In this document: piece by piece, positions 25,701-40,700 of the stretch
Position numbering within the stretch: position 1 is the first letter of the stretch
Layout of the letters: every line of letters begins with the position of its first letter
Source of the DNA: Endomychus coccineus
Lineage: Eukaryota; Arthropoda; Insecta; Coleoptera; Endomychidae
Length of the DNA stretch: 64,000 nt
Assembly (NCBI GenBank): GCA_958510875.1
Contig: OY294068.1
Span: 157,640,388-157,704,387 of the forward strand
Direction of reading: 5' to 3'
Program-made: the position numbers and the translations under genes
The notes under the pieces: generated by a model
What the model was told of the DNA's origin: nothing
Seen by the model: the letters and a program-made list of their open reading frames with translations, nothing else
The model's database searches: none

Positions 25701-28700
25701 AATCAATTTTCCAATTGCTTTGGTGCTTTTCTTTTATTTTTGTTCATTTATTAAAAGGGAGGTGTCCTCCAGTTAATGACTAATGGCAAAGAATCAGCAA
25801 AAATTGCAACATGTTATCAAAAATTGCAATATTTCCGTTACCTGGTCGGTATTCCTCTAGTTGCGCCTACTTAATTGGTTATATTCGGTAATTGAGACAT
25901 TGGAAAATTTCCTGTCTTTCTGGAAAGTAATATTTGTCAACTAAGACTGGGACGGGTACCTATGGATATGCCAATTATGATACACAACAAACTGTGCTTT
26001 AAACTTTCTGTTCTCCGGTTTTGTACTTCGTTATTGGAAACGCCATACATAATTCTTTCATTGAAACAACAAATACTAGAAAACCAAAACTGCTCTCGCA
26101 AGCTGGAAGACTAAATATTGCCGTTTAGAAATGAGTCCCGATTTAAGAAAATATTCAATCCTTGAGTAGAGAGGAACACTCACCGTTGTGGTTCTTGTGA
26201 CTCGAATATCTTCTTATAATGTTGGAGGTTGACTGAAAAAGATTCCGAGAACTCTTTGAAGGAGGGTAAAACTCTTAATGCTACAATTTCATTCCACGAC
26301 TTGATCGATAACCAATCCGGCGACGGATTATTTATATTCTACGGAAGACTTTATCAAGATAAATAGTTCAGCTGCTGACAAAAATCATTACCACTGGGAG
26401 GGGTCCTCCGGCAAGAAAGTGATGCCATTCTTGATGGTCAATTTTTTCTTCGTCCATCAATATTCTAGCACACAGCAAGAACGCGAAATGTAATTTGTGC
26501 TTTTCGAATAAGCTTCTGCATACGTTTGAATACAGGCTGAACGTGAAATATTCGTTTATGATCATCGCTCGCTGAGATATGTCCGCTGAAAATATCATTG
26601 AAAACATTAATTTTGAGAATATTGTTTTATGTAAACTAATAGCTGTATCTTGAAGAGTCAACGGTTTGCCCGTCCCACCAGTTATACTTACTGCATGATT
26701 GCATATACAGGGTGCACGGAAAACGAAGAAGAAGCGATTTCGAGCATTTATTTTTGTGCATTCGGACACTTCTGCGAGACAAATGTATGATTTTAGGAAC
26801 AGAAAATAACCCTTTATTGATGATGATGAGCCGAAGATATTAACTCCATTTCCTACGACTCACAAATGTGAAAGTGGTTTCTTAACTTTGGTATCAATCA
26901 AAACTAAGGCCAAAAACCGACGTAATGTCGAGCAAGACTTAGGATATACTTCATCAAGGCAACACCTGAACTTCATTTTCTTCTGTTAACGTGCAATGAA
27001 TATAATTTGTGTTGTAATGTGTAGTTTTTTTCTTCACAATAAGTTTTTCAGGGAAGGATAACAAACCGTCTCCGGAACAGTAGTAGGGGTGACATCAGTG
27101 AAAAGTTTGAGAAGCACTGATCTAGAACCAGTCATGCGAAGTCTTCTGAATGATATGAATACGGGATGTGATCTACTTCGATATTTCTCCCGCTGAATTA
27201 CGACTCTTTCTATAAAATCCATAGCCATAAACATAGTCAGCAAGTCAGCATATACTTAATTTGTGAATATATTCTTTGTAATTCCTTATTCGTCCATGTA
27301 AAAAGAAGTTATTTGAAAATTATTCACAGTTTCTAGTTAGAGGAAGGATAAATAGAATTATCTCATTTAAGATGTATGAATTCTAGACTAGTAAAATTGA
27401 CCGCGTAAGGATATAAATAACTAATTGAAAATGTAGTAATTCAAAATTCAACCCACATGTTTTCTCAGTATTGGTCATGCTCCCAGTAAATATATTTATG
27501 AACCATTCCAGGGAATACTGGTACATGGGATCTACATTAGCCAAATCGTTTAAACAGAAAAATAATATTTGGGCTCTATTCGCCACAGGAATGTATAAGG
27601 CTCTGGTATTGTCGATATCAATCTGAGTAATTTCAGCAGCTTCTACTTTGTTCTGAAAAATAAAACATTGTATAATAAGTATCACGTTTTTTTTAGATGG
27701 ATTTTTAAGAAATTCGTACCGCAAGTTATGGGTTAGCAATGAGTAATATTTCTTTGGAATTTTTCTTATTCGAATAATTTAACTGAAATTACTTTTATAT
27801 CTTCACTTTTCACTTTAGAAGCTTCCAAAGTGACGATGAAATCCAAATCGTCCAAGGGTGACCCTTCGGAGGTGCTCAATTTAAATAGAATCCTATCTTC
27901 TATCTCTTTCAACTCCTGCTTCATCTGTGCAGTACCGACAATAATTTGACTTCTCATTTCTTCCAAATCAGGCCGTTCTTGCATTACTACCAATGCAAGG
28001 AGCTGATCTTGCAAACCGCTAAAAACACACTGACAATAATTGATGGATCATTAATTCATTGTTATCAGAAATAGATCTTATTTTATTCATCAGAATATAC
28101 TGACGTAAGCATTTCTGCGGCAAGGAAATACCAACGTATTGGCCGACTGATGGGCGAAACACAGCTGATCTGCCCGATTGTTGTGTCCGAAAAATTCAAG
28201 CAACACCTTTGATAAAGTTCCGATTTCGACAAATCCAGTAATTACAAAATCAATTGTGAGTCGTGTTCAAAATGTTATGTGGGCCAAACTAAAAGGAACA
28301 TTTTAACTCGTTATAAGGAACAGTTTGCCTGTATAAAGAAAAATAATGGTGAAAAATCAGCGGTAGCCGAACATATTTTGAATACCAGTCACACCATTTC
28401 TCAAGAAAGTTTATCTCTTTTAAAACACAATATATACACGTAATTTAGAAGGAATGGAAATGTACAAATGGAAAAGCAATTTATTAAATTTCGTTTCACC
28501 TCCAGCTGAGGGTAACCCATTGTTTACATTATTATCCCCAAATAGTATTAATAATAATAAAGATTCTTGACCCAGTATGAATTATATATGAAAATTCTCG
28601 AGAAATAGGTCACAATTAACACTCTGTTTTAAATATTTTCGTCTTCACGTACGTTTCGGTTTCACGACCATCATCAGAAGACTTATTACTTCAATAACCC

Positions 28701-31700
28701 GATTACTTAGAACTAATTGTATTAGCACAAAGCGTCCTTATCGCACAAATTTCGTTTAAATGCCAACGTCGCCGAAACGAACAGAAACATGAAATCGGAA
28801 TTATAACACAGGAATGTTACAACGTAATATTAAAAATCCACTATTTAGTAGAATTATCAACAAATACGACCACATTTCATAAATGTCTACGAGAGACTAA
28901 ACAGACGAGACCATCTCTAGTGTTCATTTACGAACCAGATGTCATGATTTATTAGGTAATAAAAGAAGGTCTCTGGCCTCTGAGAAATACTTTAGACAAT
29001 TCTACCCAAAATAAACTTTTAACATTATGAGGACGCAAGTAGGAATTTGCAAGAATATTATTTAATTAAATTAGTATAAATATGACTCAGTGTTTGAACT
29101 CAGTCCTATGATTTACAGAATTGGAGTCACGTTTTATGTGAATCATCTCCAGGATAGATCTTTTATAATAATTGGTTTCCGTAGTTTCCGTAGCCATTCA
29201 TTTCCAGTGTATTACGAACAATTTTTAAATTTTTGGGACGGTCCTCTGCGTGGGACAATTTTACCGCGCGGTCTGTAAGGCTGTTTATGATACTTTTTTT
29301 ATAACAAGCTGGTGCAACGAAATTGAAGTGAAGATAACGTTGAGACCAAACTTCTTTAGTGAATCAAGAAGTTTTTATTTTTCCATCTGCATCATGTCTA
29401 ATGTTCATATCTAGGAAATTTATGTTTTTGTTTACTCCTATTTCACAAGTGAATTGAATTTTACAGTGGAAATTGTTAAATTTATTAGTCACATATTGAA
29501 TTTTATCGTTGGGAACACACATAAGGCAATCATCTACATACCGCTTAAAGAATACAGGCTGAAAATCTAATGAACTTATAACAGTTTACTTCAGAAGTTG
29601 GAGAATAAAACTCAAATTTTACACAAAACTTTTAACATTTAATTTAAAAATGCTGACAAATTGTTTCACCACACTGTGGCATTATCAAAGCGAGGAGTTA
29701 TCAACTAAAGCTAAATCTAAAAATATGTCCTTAAATATCAGGGATCAGAATGTGGTGCAAATTGAGGGATGGGGGTGGATAATGGTGGGAGTGTGTTTAC
29801 AAAATTGTTAACAAGCGGTGAATTATATGTGTCGATTTGATCATTTAATATTACATTATTATTGTTTTTTGCGTGTTTCAAAATTTCTATGGATTCTAAT
29901 ATATTAAGTTTATGTCCTTTTTCCTGAATATGTAGAATATCAGGATTAAGGGTGAAATTGTGGTTATGTTCTAACAGGTGATTTGCGTAATTAGAGTCTT
30001 CTTTTTTGAGCCTGTAACTTCTCAAATGTTCATTGAACCTTACGCTGAAACTGCGTCCAGTTTGTCCTATGTACAAAGCACTACAGTCATCACATCTCAG
30101 TCTGTAAACTCCAGATTTCTTTAAGTTATCTTTTTTAGATTTCGAGTTATTAATATACGAGCATAGGTTATTTGTTGTTTTAAAGGCGACGTTTTTATTC
30201 TGTTTTTTAAGGAATTGAGATATTTTTAGTGAATGTTTACCTAAATATGTTAGACATGTGAAATTTGATTTTGTATTATTATTAATTTGCGGATAAATTA
30301 TGCTTAAGGCTTTTTTATTGAGTTTATTTTGGAGTATTTTATTGATTATCTTGACATTATAACCGTTATTTTTGGCAATATCTACGATTCTGTTTAATTC
30401 TAAATGGAAATTATCTTTACTTAATGGGACATTAATTAATCTATGTATCATACAATTATATGCTGCTAGCTTATGTGATTGTGGATGTAAAGAAGTGTTG
30501 TGTATTGTGGTATCTGTGTGGGTGGGCTTGTGATAAATAGCGAAAGAAAAGTAATTATTTGTGTGTGAAATCGTCAGATCTAAAAAGTTTAAGGACTTGT
30601 TGTTTTCCATCTCTAATGTGAATTCTATATTTGGGTGTAAGTTGTTGATATAGGTGAGAAAAGAATTTATTTGACGGTTACTGCCTGTATAGCAAGCGAT
30701 TACGTCGTCAACATAGCGATCAAGAAACAATAGCCGCCCTGCAAGAATAGCACTCGAGAAAGCTGAATCGATTTGGTTAAACGAACAACTCAAGGACTTC
30801 TACCGGAAAAGAAATGTTCTCCACCACTATGTAAAGGTACTACATTCACAACTCACCTTTAAGCTCCATAATATAGAATTTGATATACTTGATAATAATA
30901 TTCGCGAAAAAATCTCATCAATAGTACATAATAAATTCTTGAAACAGAAGAAAAAGTTAAACAGTTTAATCCAAAACAAAACTAACAAAGAAGCTAATTC
31001 AACAAATAATAATAAAAAACCGAACACTTCTCTAGCAGATGAGCAAAAATTCAATTATCACAGTAGATTTGTAAACTTATCAGAAGTAACTTTCAGTGTG
31101 TCAGAAATCAATTTACTTAACAAAGGCTTTAAATATAATATCCCATTTAAACCCAATAATAAACACTTTGAAAACCTTACTGTTGAAACCGAAGTTGCAC
31201 TCAAACAGTCAGAAACAAAAATTAAATATAATGCAAGCGATATATTGATAAATTCTACTAAATTAACTTCTAGCAAATTCGTAAATCCAGAAATTAAAAT
31301 TGCTAAAATACTTAATGAAAAGACAATTAAAAATAATATCGTGTTCACTAAAGCCGACAAAGGTAATACAATAATTGCAATAGATAAACCTACATATTTA
31401 GAAAAAATTGATCAATTTTTAGATCCAACAAAATTTGACCCTACAATGAAATTCCAGGCAAATATTAAAAATTCTCTCAAAAATATCCAATATATTTTGA
31501 CTGAATATGAGAAGCCTCGTTTAATGAACATGAATCCTCAACCACCTTCTCTTTATGGTTTATTAAAAATTCACAAAGACGATACTCCCATAAGACCCGT
31601 CTGTTCATATATCAATGCACCCTGTCAAAAAATAGCGAAAAAGTTAGTCTACATAATATCAACATATACAAACTTTAAACCTAAATACAGTATAAAAAAC

Positions 31701-34700
31701 TCTTTCCAGTTAATAGAAAAAATAAAAGATGTAGAACTAAAGACAAATATCAAACTTGTATCTTTTGATGTCAAGAACCTTTTTCCAAGTATTCCCACAC
31801 AATTGACCATCACTCTAATTGAAGATCTTTTAATCCGCAATAATACTTTACCGGCAATAACACAGGAAATATTAAGTTTAATCTCACTTTGCATAGACCA
31901 AAATTATTTCACAATTAACGATAAATATTACAAACAGAACACCGGACTCCCCATGGGTCCGCCATTATCTCCGTTGCTAGCAGAAATATTTATGAATTAC
32001 TTGGAAACTAAGATTTTAAATTCCAATTTTCAGCACATGTTTGTATATTGGTATCGCTATGTTGACGACGTAATCGCTTGCTATACAGGCAGTAACCGTC
32101 AAATAAATTCTTTTCTCACCTATATCAACAACTTACACCCAAATATAGAATTCACATTAGAGATGGAAAACAACAAGTCCTTAAACTTTTTAGATCTGAC
32201 GATTTCACACACAAATAATTACTTTTCTTTCGCTATTTATCACAAGCCCACCCACACAGATACCACAATACACAACACTTCTTTACATCCACAATCACAT
32301 AAGCTAGCAGCATATAATTGTATGATACATAGATTAATTAATGTCCCATTAAGTAAAGATAATTTCCATTTAGAATTAAACAGAATCGTAGATATTGCCA
32401 AAAATAACGGTTATAATGTCAAGATAATCAATAAAATACTCCAAAATAAACTCAATAAAAAAGCCTTAAGCATAATTTATCCGCAAATTAATAATAATAC
32501 AAAATCAAATTTCACATGTCTAACATATTTAGGTAAACATTCACTAAAAATATCTCAATTCCTTAAAAAACAGAATAAAAACGTCGCCTTTAAAACAACA
32601 AATAACCTATGCTCGTATATTAATAACTCGAAATCTAAAAAAGATAACTTAAAGAAATCTGGAGTTTACAGACTGAGATGTGATGACTGTAGTGCTTTGT
32701 ACATAGGACAAACTGGACGCAGTTTCAGCGTAAGGTTCAATGAACATTTGAGAAGTTACAGGCTCAAAAAAGAAGACTCTAATTACGCAAATCACCTGTT
32801 AGAACATAACCACAATTTCACCCTTAATCCTGATATTCTACATATTCAGGAAAAAGGACATAAACTTAATATATTAGAATCCATAGAAATTTTGAAACAC
32901 GCAAAAAACAATAATAATGTAATATTAAATGATCAAATCGACACATATAATTCACCGCTTGTTAACAATTTTGTAAACACACTCCCACCATTATCCACCC
33001 CCATCCCTCAATTTGCACCACATTCTGATCCCTGATATTTAAGGACATATTTTTAGATTTAGCTTTAGTTGATAACTCCTCGCTTTGATAATGCCACAGT
33101 GTGGTGAAACAATTTGTCAGCATTTTTAAATTAAATGTTAAAAGTTTTGTGTAAAATTTGAGTTTTATTCTCCAACTTCTGAAGTATTATGAATTTACAC
33201 TACGTAAACGCCGAAACCATAGATATATAAACTTATAACAGATTCCTCTAAGCATTCCATACCGAGGTAAGCAATGGTAGCTGAAATAGGAGATCCCATT
33301 GCTGTGCCGAAAATTTGTCCAAAATATTGCTCACCGTACTGAAAATAAGTGCATTCTAAACAAAACTTTACCGCATTTATAAATTCCGATTGATCAAGAG
33401 TGTGTGGTTTTTAATCTCTGCCCAACGTTTTTTGATGCAATTCAATGCCAACACAACAGGTATATTTGTAAATAAAGAAACAACGTCTAAGGAAATTAGT
33501 TGATTATTTACGGGTACGGATTGATTTTTTATAAATTCATTAAAATGTCATGAGTCTTTCACATAGAATACATTTTTTCCTATTATATTATTGATAGATT
33601 TTGATAGAAATTTTGATAAATTGTAAGTAGGCGCTCCAATATTACTAACAATGGGTCTTAGAGGTATATCATTTTTATGTAGTTTCGGAAGCCCATAGAC
33701 ATAAGGTGTTAGCCAAATTGATTTATTTCTTAATTCAATAGGGATTATCTTACTTTTGTGCCATTTATTTATCAATTTATTCATGTTATTTTGTACTGAT
33801 AAAGTAGGGTCAGATTTTAATTTTTTATAGGTTGTTTCATCATTTAAAAGGTTTCCTATTCTGTTTTCATAGTCATGTCTATGCATTATGACGGTTTTAT
33901 TACATTTATCCACGTTCAAAACTAATATTTGAGGGTTAGCATCCAAGAACTCTTTTGTTATTTTTGTATGATAGTTAAAACGATTCTTTGCAATACCTAT
34001 TTCTGTTTTCTGTTTGTTCTTTTTGTTTGTCAAGATGTTACAACTTTGTTTCTAATTTCATTTTTTTCTTCTAAATTTTTATTCCTAATTCCGCATTCTA
34101 GATTTGCAATAATATTGTCAATAGGCAGTTTTCTATTATTATTAGGCAATGCAAACTTTGGACCTAAGATTAACGTGTGCTGCACCTCATCCGGAATTTT
34201 TGTGTCAGTTAGATTTTTCAACCACTGTTCATTGATATTTTGTTTTTCATAAGCTACGCCTTTCATTAAATAATAGTATTTAAACAGGCACATTTTGATT
34301 CATAATTTAGTTTATTCTGATGAAGGCTACTAGTCACTTTAATAGTATTTTTAGGGGATAATGGTGATTATTTCTTATCAATAGTGTTACCCTTTTATAG
34401 CTTATGACTTATGAGTGATAAGTGATCATCATGAAGCATAAAGCAGGTATTGGGTTTTGCCTACAGACATTCCAAAAAGTCCTCTATATAATACTATACA
34501 TAACGTGGACATGTTTCAGCTATTAGGTATTACGTAAATCGCGGACGCATCAGTCTAATACGTCGGTACATAACCAATCGTAGCACCTAAATTGTTTCAA
34601 GCGGCTAGTGTGTATGCAAAATCCGAAAATGCGTGCTGGTACCCGAGCCAATCTAACTATGTGACGGCATGTTTCTATGTTTTCTGCTTGTAAATTCCAG

Positions 34701-37700
34701 TCTCGAGAGAGAACTGGCAGGCCAGCCGACACTGGCACCAGATTCAGCAAGCAACACCTCTTCGTGGTTCTCGAGACAAGTAAAAACCCTTCGGGGCGAA
34801 ACTAACGTTGCCACTGCAAAAGATCTGGTGAACTGGGCACCACATACAGTTCACCTCTAAATCCACGAGGGCGTGCCTTCTTATCCCAGGGATGCTGGTC
34901 GGAACGGATTCACGGGCGTGGTAGACACATGCGGAAGGCCAAACTTGAACGAGGCCAGCGATGGTTCGTAAACGTAGTTTAGGCTAACACGACCAGGCGA
35001 GAGGGGCTATTCCTCAGTAGTTACGGGGAATAGTCAGCATACTACGCCAAAATGTATGTGGGTTCTCGCTTAAAGTAACCCTTGTCAGATCGAGCAAGGC
35101 GAAAGAAGGTACCTCTGCGAAACGTCAGGTAAACGATGCACCACATGTCGTTTACCCATAAAAACCACGGCGCAGTGCCTTCCTATCCTTGACGACTGGT
35201 CGAAATTGATTCACGGCCGTGGTGACATATGCGGTAGGCTATTTGAACGAGGCCGAGCGCTTACTCGTAGTGTTCCTGGTGAAACAGGTAATTACGAGGA
35301 GGTGGAGTTGGCTATTGCCCAGAAGGGGCAGTAACATAGTGTAGCAAGCAGAGCCCTGTAGAGTGGAGGATATTGTACATTTATACTACATCTTACCTGG
35401 AAACTAGGGTAAAGTTGACCAACAGGATTTTAACTGCAATTTCTGGCGTATAATGGGGATTCGGAAGTTTTGTCGTTATGTATAACCTGAAATTATCATC
35501 GTAAGGAACTACGACGTCTCCGAGCTTCATCACTAACGTGCCGCTTTGCATAAACACTTGCCGTAACAGTACAGGATCGAGGGATGGATCCAGTTCTATA
35601 CCGACGTTTTCTATTAGGACTGGCTTACCAAATCTAATGGCGGATTCGATCGAACGTATCAGAGTTTTGTCAGCTAATTTACAAATTGCCAGGCCGCTGT
35701 TTTTCTCCTGAACATAAAACTTGTATTAGGTCTAAACATTGAATTTTTGCCCTTATACATTAACCCATTGACATCTCTAACTGTCACTGTTATGTAAAAC
35801 TGATTATACCCAAACTAAGGCATTCTGCCCTCTCAGTCTAACTTCATTCCTATAAAAGGCAATGGGGAGACTGATTGACAGACACTTAAGAGATGACCCA
35901 CTGAAGGCCTATCCCTTACACTGTCAACACGTCTACGAAGCTGGCCTCTCGACTGAAACGGCCTTGCATCATCTAGTCACCCGAATATATGATACTATAG
36001 CTTGAAAGGAACACGCGCTGGGGTATTTATGGACAGGGATATTTGATAACAGGTCCGTCGAGATTATCAGCCGCCAAGAAGCATGGAATCGGTCCAACCA
36101 TAGTCCGGTGAATTAAAGCCATGCTATCTAGGCGTTCGATAGAGGCGCAACATGACGAATGCGTTATTAGTCCAGTCATTATAGGAGATCTTTGAGCAAA
36201 TAATCGAAATTTTTGGGTACAGCTCAATTTTTGTACCAAAGGGTAGGTTTTGGTATCTGAAAACATGTGGCACTGACGCGCCTGCGCGCGCATATTAGCA
36301 TTCGTCAGGATAGATATATTATTAACTAAACTCTTATGAGTTTATTTTGCCCCACGTTGTGGTGACAATTATTAACTAAACTCTTACTGAGTTTATTTTT
36401 ATTTATTGATTATTATTAATGCTTCCGGCTAGCTTTTAATTTATTGATTATGAATAATAATGAACTTTCTCTTTTTTATTATTATTATTTTATGGAATTA
36501 AACACAATATTCTTTGAATGTTGAAAAGTTTCTATATTTAAATCTCTATGACTCTATTTATCTCGGGTTTCTAATTTACAATTTTATTTTATGTTCTAAG
36601 CATAGAACTAGCTTTAACCTCAAAACTATTCAATATTAATAGTTGTTTACAAAATTACAAACGACAATCTTTCTTTCAGATTTACAAATAACACTACAAT
36701 GGAGATATAATAATAAACAAACTTACTTTTAGTTTATATCCAAAAGTGTGTTTAACTATGTTGGCAATTTTCAATTTAATTCTTTTATAATTTCGTTGAT
36801 GATTCACTTTTACACAATACTATGCTTTTTCACAATAATCACAGGTAACTAATTTGGATTACTTCTTCTTGAGAATCAGGAACTGTTGATAATACTTTGT
36901 TTTATCCTTTTAGATAAAACATGAAACTTTTCGATGATTTATTGAAATTATTGATGAATGGCAATCGTTGGAAATTTCTTCTTAATTGGAGGTTATTACA
37001 GCATTTTTACTGAATTCAGATACTTGGATAATCGTTGACTTTATATAAAACTTATTAACTTTGGTTTCTTTGAACCTATCGAAGTTTGGAACACTTTCGT
37101 TCACTGGTTTATTATAGGTTATAAAATTTTGGTGAGTTGCAGTAGTACTTTCAGTCTACAGATGTAATGGCAAACTGAACTTCTTTACTTTCAGATTCGT
37201 TTTTATAGGCCTCCAAAACCGACGCTACTTTATGTCATAATCAACCTATGAGATGATTGCTTTTCAAATCAAGCATGCCAAGTTAATTGTTGTGAAACTG
37301 ACACAAGTCTTCATTGTTACCAGATTGACATTGGAAATTCCTATTGACCAATCAGAATTTAGTATTCTTTACTTTTTGAATTATTTGATATTTTCAACTT
37401 ATTTTAATTGTTAGTGATTCCTTCTTTTTAAATTAATATTGCCTACATTTTTCCCCACACTTTGGTATAATATAACCTATGATTGGGTTATTATTAATAT
37501 GATTATTCCCATATTTATGGTTTTCTTGACAGTTACTTATTCTTAAATCTAATACATATCATATTATATCAATAACATTCTTTTAACATTACATAACTCA
37601 AATTTACTAATCCTAACTTACATCTATAACATTATTCAATGTTTTGTACTATCTCATGATAGTTTTGTAATCATTTTACTTATGATTTATGATTTCGTTA

Positions 37701-40700
37701 CACTGAACGTTTCTTCACTTTCACTGAAGTTCTTGTTTATCACTTCTTATTCTATTACATCGTTGTTTATTATGTTTTACATTGTTAATATTAATATCCT
37801 AACTATTATTTAGCTTTTATTATTGTTTTTAATTCCATAAAATATTTTTTATTTGATCTTTTCTGATTTTCATAGTTCGGTAAGTTATTATTTTTAAATT
37901 TTTATTGTCTATGAAATGAAATCATAACAAATTCCCCTAAATCAATTTTAACATATTAATCACATTAATATTTAAAATTTATTTATCTTTTGATTTTATT
38001 TTCATGAACTAAATTTATTAATAATTATACTTGTATATTTGATCAATATTAAATATTCCCCTTATCTTTCCGTTTTCAGGATTCATTAATTCATAACTAT
38101 TTTCAGCATTTTCATTCATAACTACATACGGACCTTCAAAAGCAAAACATAATTTTCCACATATATTCTTTTTATTATTAGTTACTCTCATTGCTCTCAC
38201 TATTACTAATTCACCTATTTCAAATTTAATTAACCTTCCTCTTTTTCTCATTTGCCTATTCATATATTTTCTTGCATTTCTTTCTAACCTATTACTGATA
38301 TCTTTCAAAATTTCATTTCGCTCTACTGAATTTTCATCTAACCATTTTCTATCTGGTTCTTCGCCTTTCATTATTAATACAGGTGTTTTCTCTGTTGTAG
38401 TATTTGGACAATGATTTAAACATTTTTCTACTCTGGATATTGATTCATCCCATTGACGATGTTTATCCTCACAAGATATTCTCAGATATTTTATTACTTC
38501 CTGTATATATCGCTCTGATGGATTGGATTGAGGATGTCTGATGCTTGTTAATTGATGAAAAATTAAATTCCTTTTGCAAAAATACTTGAAACGTATGTTT
38601 TTGAAATATGTTGCGTTATCTGTAATTAACTTTCTTGGCCTACCAATTTCTTCAAAATAGTTTTCTAACTTATGCATTACTTCTCTACTTTTTGTCGTTT
38701 TGCAAGCATATAATTTTATATATTTAGAAAATAAATCTACTACAACCAAAATATGTCTATTTCCTTTTTCTGTTACTATTAACTCACTTAAAAAATCTAT
38801 TGCTACTATTTCTAAACATTCCTTTACTATAATACTCTTTGCTAAATTGTGATTAATTATATTTTTAGGCTTTGCTCTTTGACATATGTCACATTTCTTT
38901 GTGATTTCTTTTGCAATTTGGTAATCTCCTTTACCTATATAATTTTCTCTGAATATGAGCCACATTTTCCTTGCTCCTATGTGATTGAATTCACTATGTA
39001 AATGATTTAAAATTTTTAAAGTTAGGTCTTGATTTATTCTGTATAATTCTTTCCTACCTATATCTTGTAAATAAACTCCCTCTTTGATTTTACATTTCTT
39101 TTTATCCTTCTCTGATAAAGTACTTTGATTGTTTTTAATGCTCTCTAATGAAAATAAACCCCTTACTTCTAATAAAATATTTGCTCCTACTTTGTATTTC
39201 CTTTTATCAATTTTTAAATTCCCCTCTTCTCTTGTTAAAGTATCAGCTATTATATTTAATTTTCCTGGAATATGTTTTATTTCAAAATCATATTCCTGCA
39301 ATAACAAAATCCATCTTTGAATCCTACTGTTTACAAACTTGTTTTTAAATATACTTGTTAATTCTAATTCAGTAACGCTGTAATTTTTTTCATGAACTTT
39401 TGTCATTCTTGACACAAAACTTATGGGCACTTCTTCATTATTTTGTTTTTGTAATAAAACACCACTGAATCTTTGTTTAGAAGCATCTGTTCTTAATATG
39501 AAAGGTTTATCATATTGTGCATGATAGACTTTTAATTTTTTAATGAAAATATCTTTTAAATTTTGGAAAGCTTCGTGTCTTTCATTATCCCATTTCCATT
39601 TTACCCCTTTCTTAAGTAATTCTACTAATGGAATCTCCTTCTGACTTAAATCAGGAATGAGCCTTTTGAAATAATTTATTAGACCTAAGAATCCCCTCAA
39701 AGTTTTAAGATTGGTGGGTCTTTTGAAATTTTTAATTACATCTAATCTATCTTCATCCATTTCTAAACCTTCCCTCGTTAATTTATAACCCAAAAATTTA
39801 ATTTCTGTTTTATAGAATTCACATTTCTCAATATTTATTTTTAAACCTGCTATATCTAATTCGTTCAAAACTAATTTTATGTGATCTTTATGTTCTTCTA
39901 CTGTTCTAGAAAATATTAATATGTCATCGATATAATGAACTACAAAAATTTCAAATTTATTTAATATTTGATTCATACTTCTAACTAACGCACTGCATGC
40001 ACTTTGAATACCAAAAGGCGTAACTTTAAAACGATACACTTCTCCATCTATCATAAAACCAGTGTAATCTCTACAACTTTCATGTAAAGGAATCAACCAG
40101 AAACTATGTCTTAAATCAACTTTACTAAAAATTTGTGCCTTTATTATTCTACCAAAAATTGACTCTATATTTTTAGGAGCTTCATATTGTGGTACTGACA
40201 ATCTATTCAATGTTCGAGCATCTAAACATAACCTAATATCACCATTTGACTTTTTTGCTATAACAATAGGGTTTATATATTTTGTTTTACTTCTTTCTAT
40301 TATGTCTTGTTCTAGCATTTCACCGATTTTTTTCCTAACATCTTCTATGTACTTGTATGGGATTGGATAGTTCTTGGATTTAAAATTTTCAATTTCTTTG
40401 ACTTGGAATTTATGAATATAATTACTAGCTATACGAGTTTCATCAATTATTAAACCTTTATGTTGTGAAATTATTTCTGATATTATTCCCCTATATTTCT
40501 CGGATATTTTCATCTGCGAGATTATTTCATTTAAATTTCTGCTTGAGTCTTTTCTTTCGACCGCATTTATTATATTGCAACCTTCATTTGGTCTGTCAAT
40601 ATTTTCATTTTCCCCTTTCCCTATCTTTATAATTTCATCTAACAACTTTATTTCCTTTTCCTCGTAATCTATAATAATTCCATGCTTTTCTAATTCATCA

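Larger units (their letters stand above)
29585..33229. mobile_element. Penelope-like element A, palindromic insertion
   Basis: A 3.65-kb insertion bounded by the 12-bp duplication. Two arms of about 1.13 kb (29587-30721 and 32053-33186) are inverted copies that look identical, both encoding the YVDD-to-endonuclease end of the same protein. The right arm is extended leftward to a nearly complete gene, so a 5'-truncated inverted copy is fused to the 5' end of the main copy. The right end carries an extra tail of about 43 bases not present on the left, reminiscent of the short tail described for Penelope insertions. Confidence 0.88.
28019..35396 (-). other. Dynein intron 10 (7.4 kb), Penelope-rich
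   Basis: Filled by Penelope-like elements (28.2-34.3 kb) and the GC-rich hairpin repeats (34.77-35.35 kb). The segment 34.3-34.75 kb has no identified content. Confidence 0.7.
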
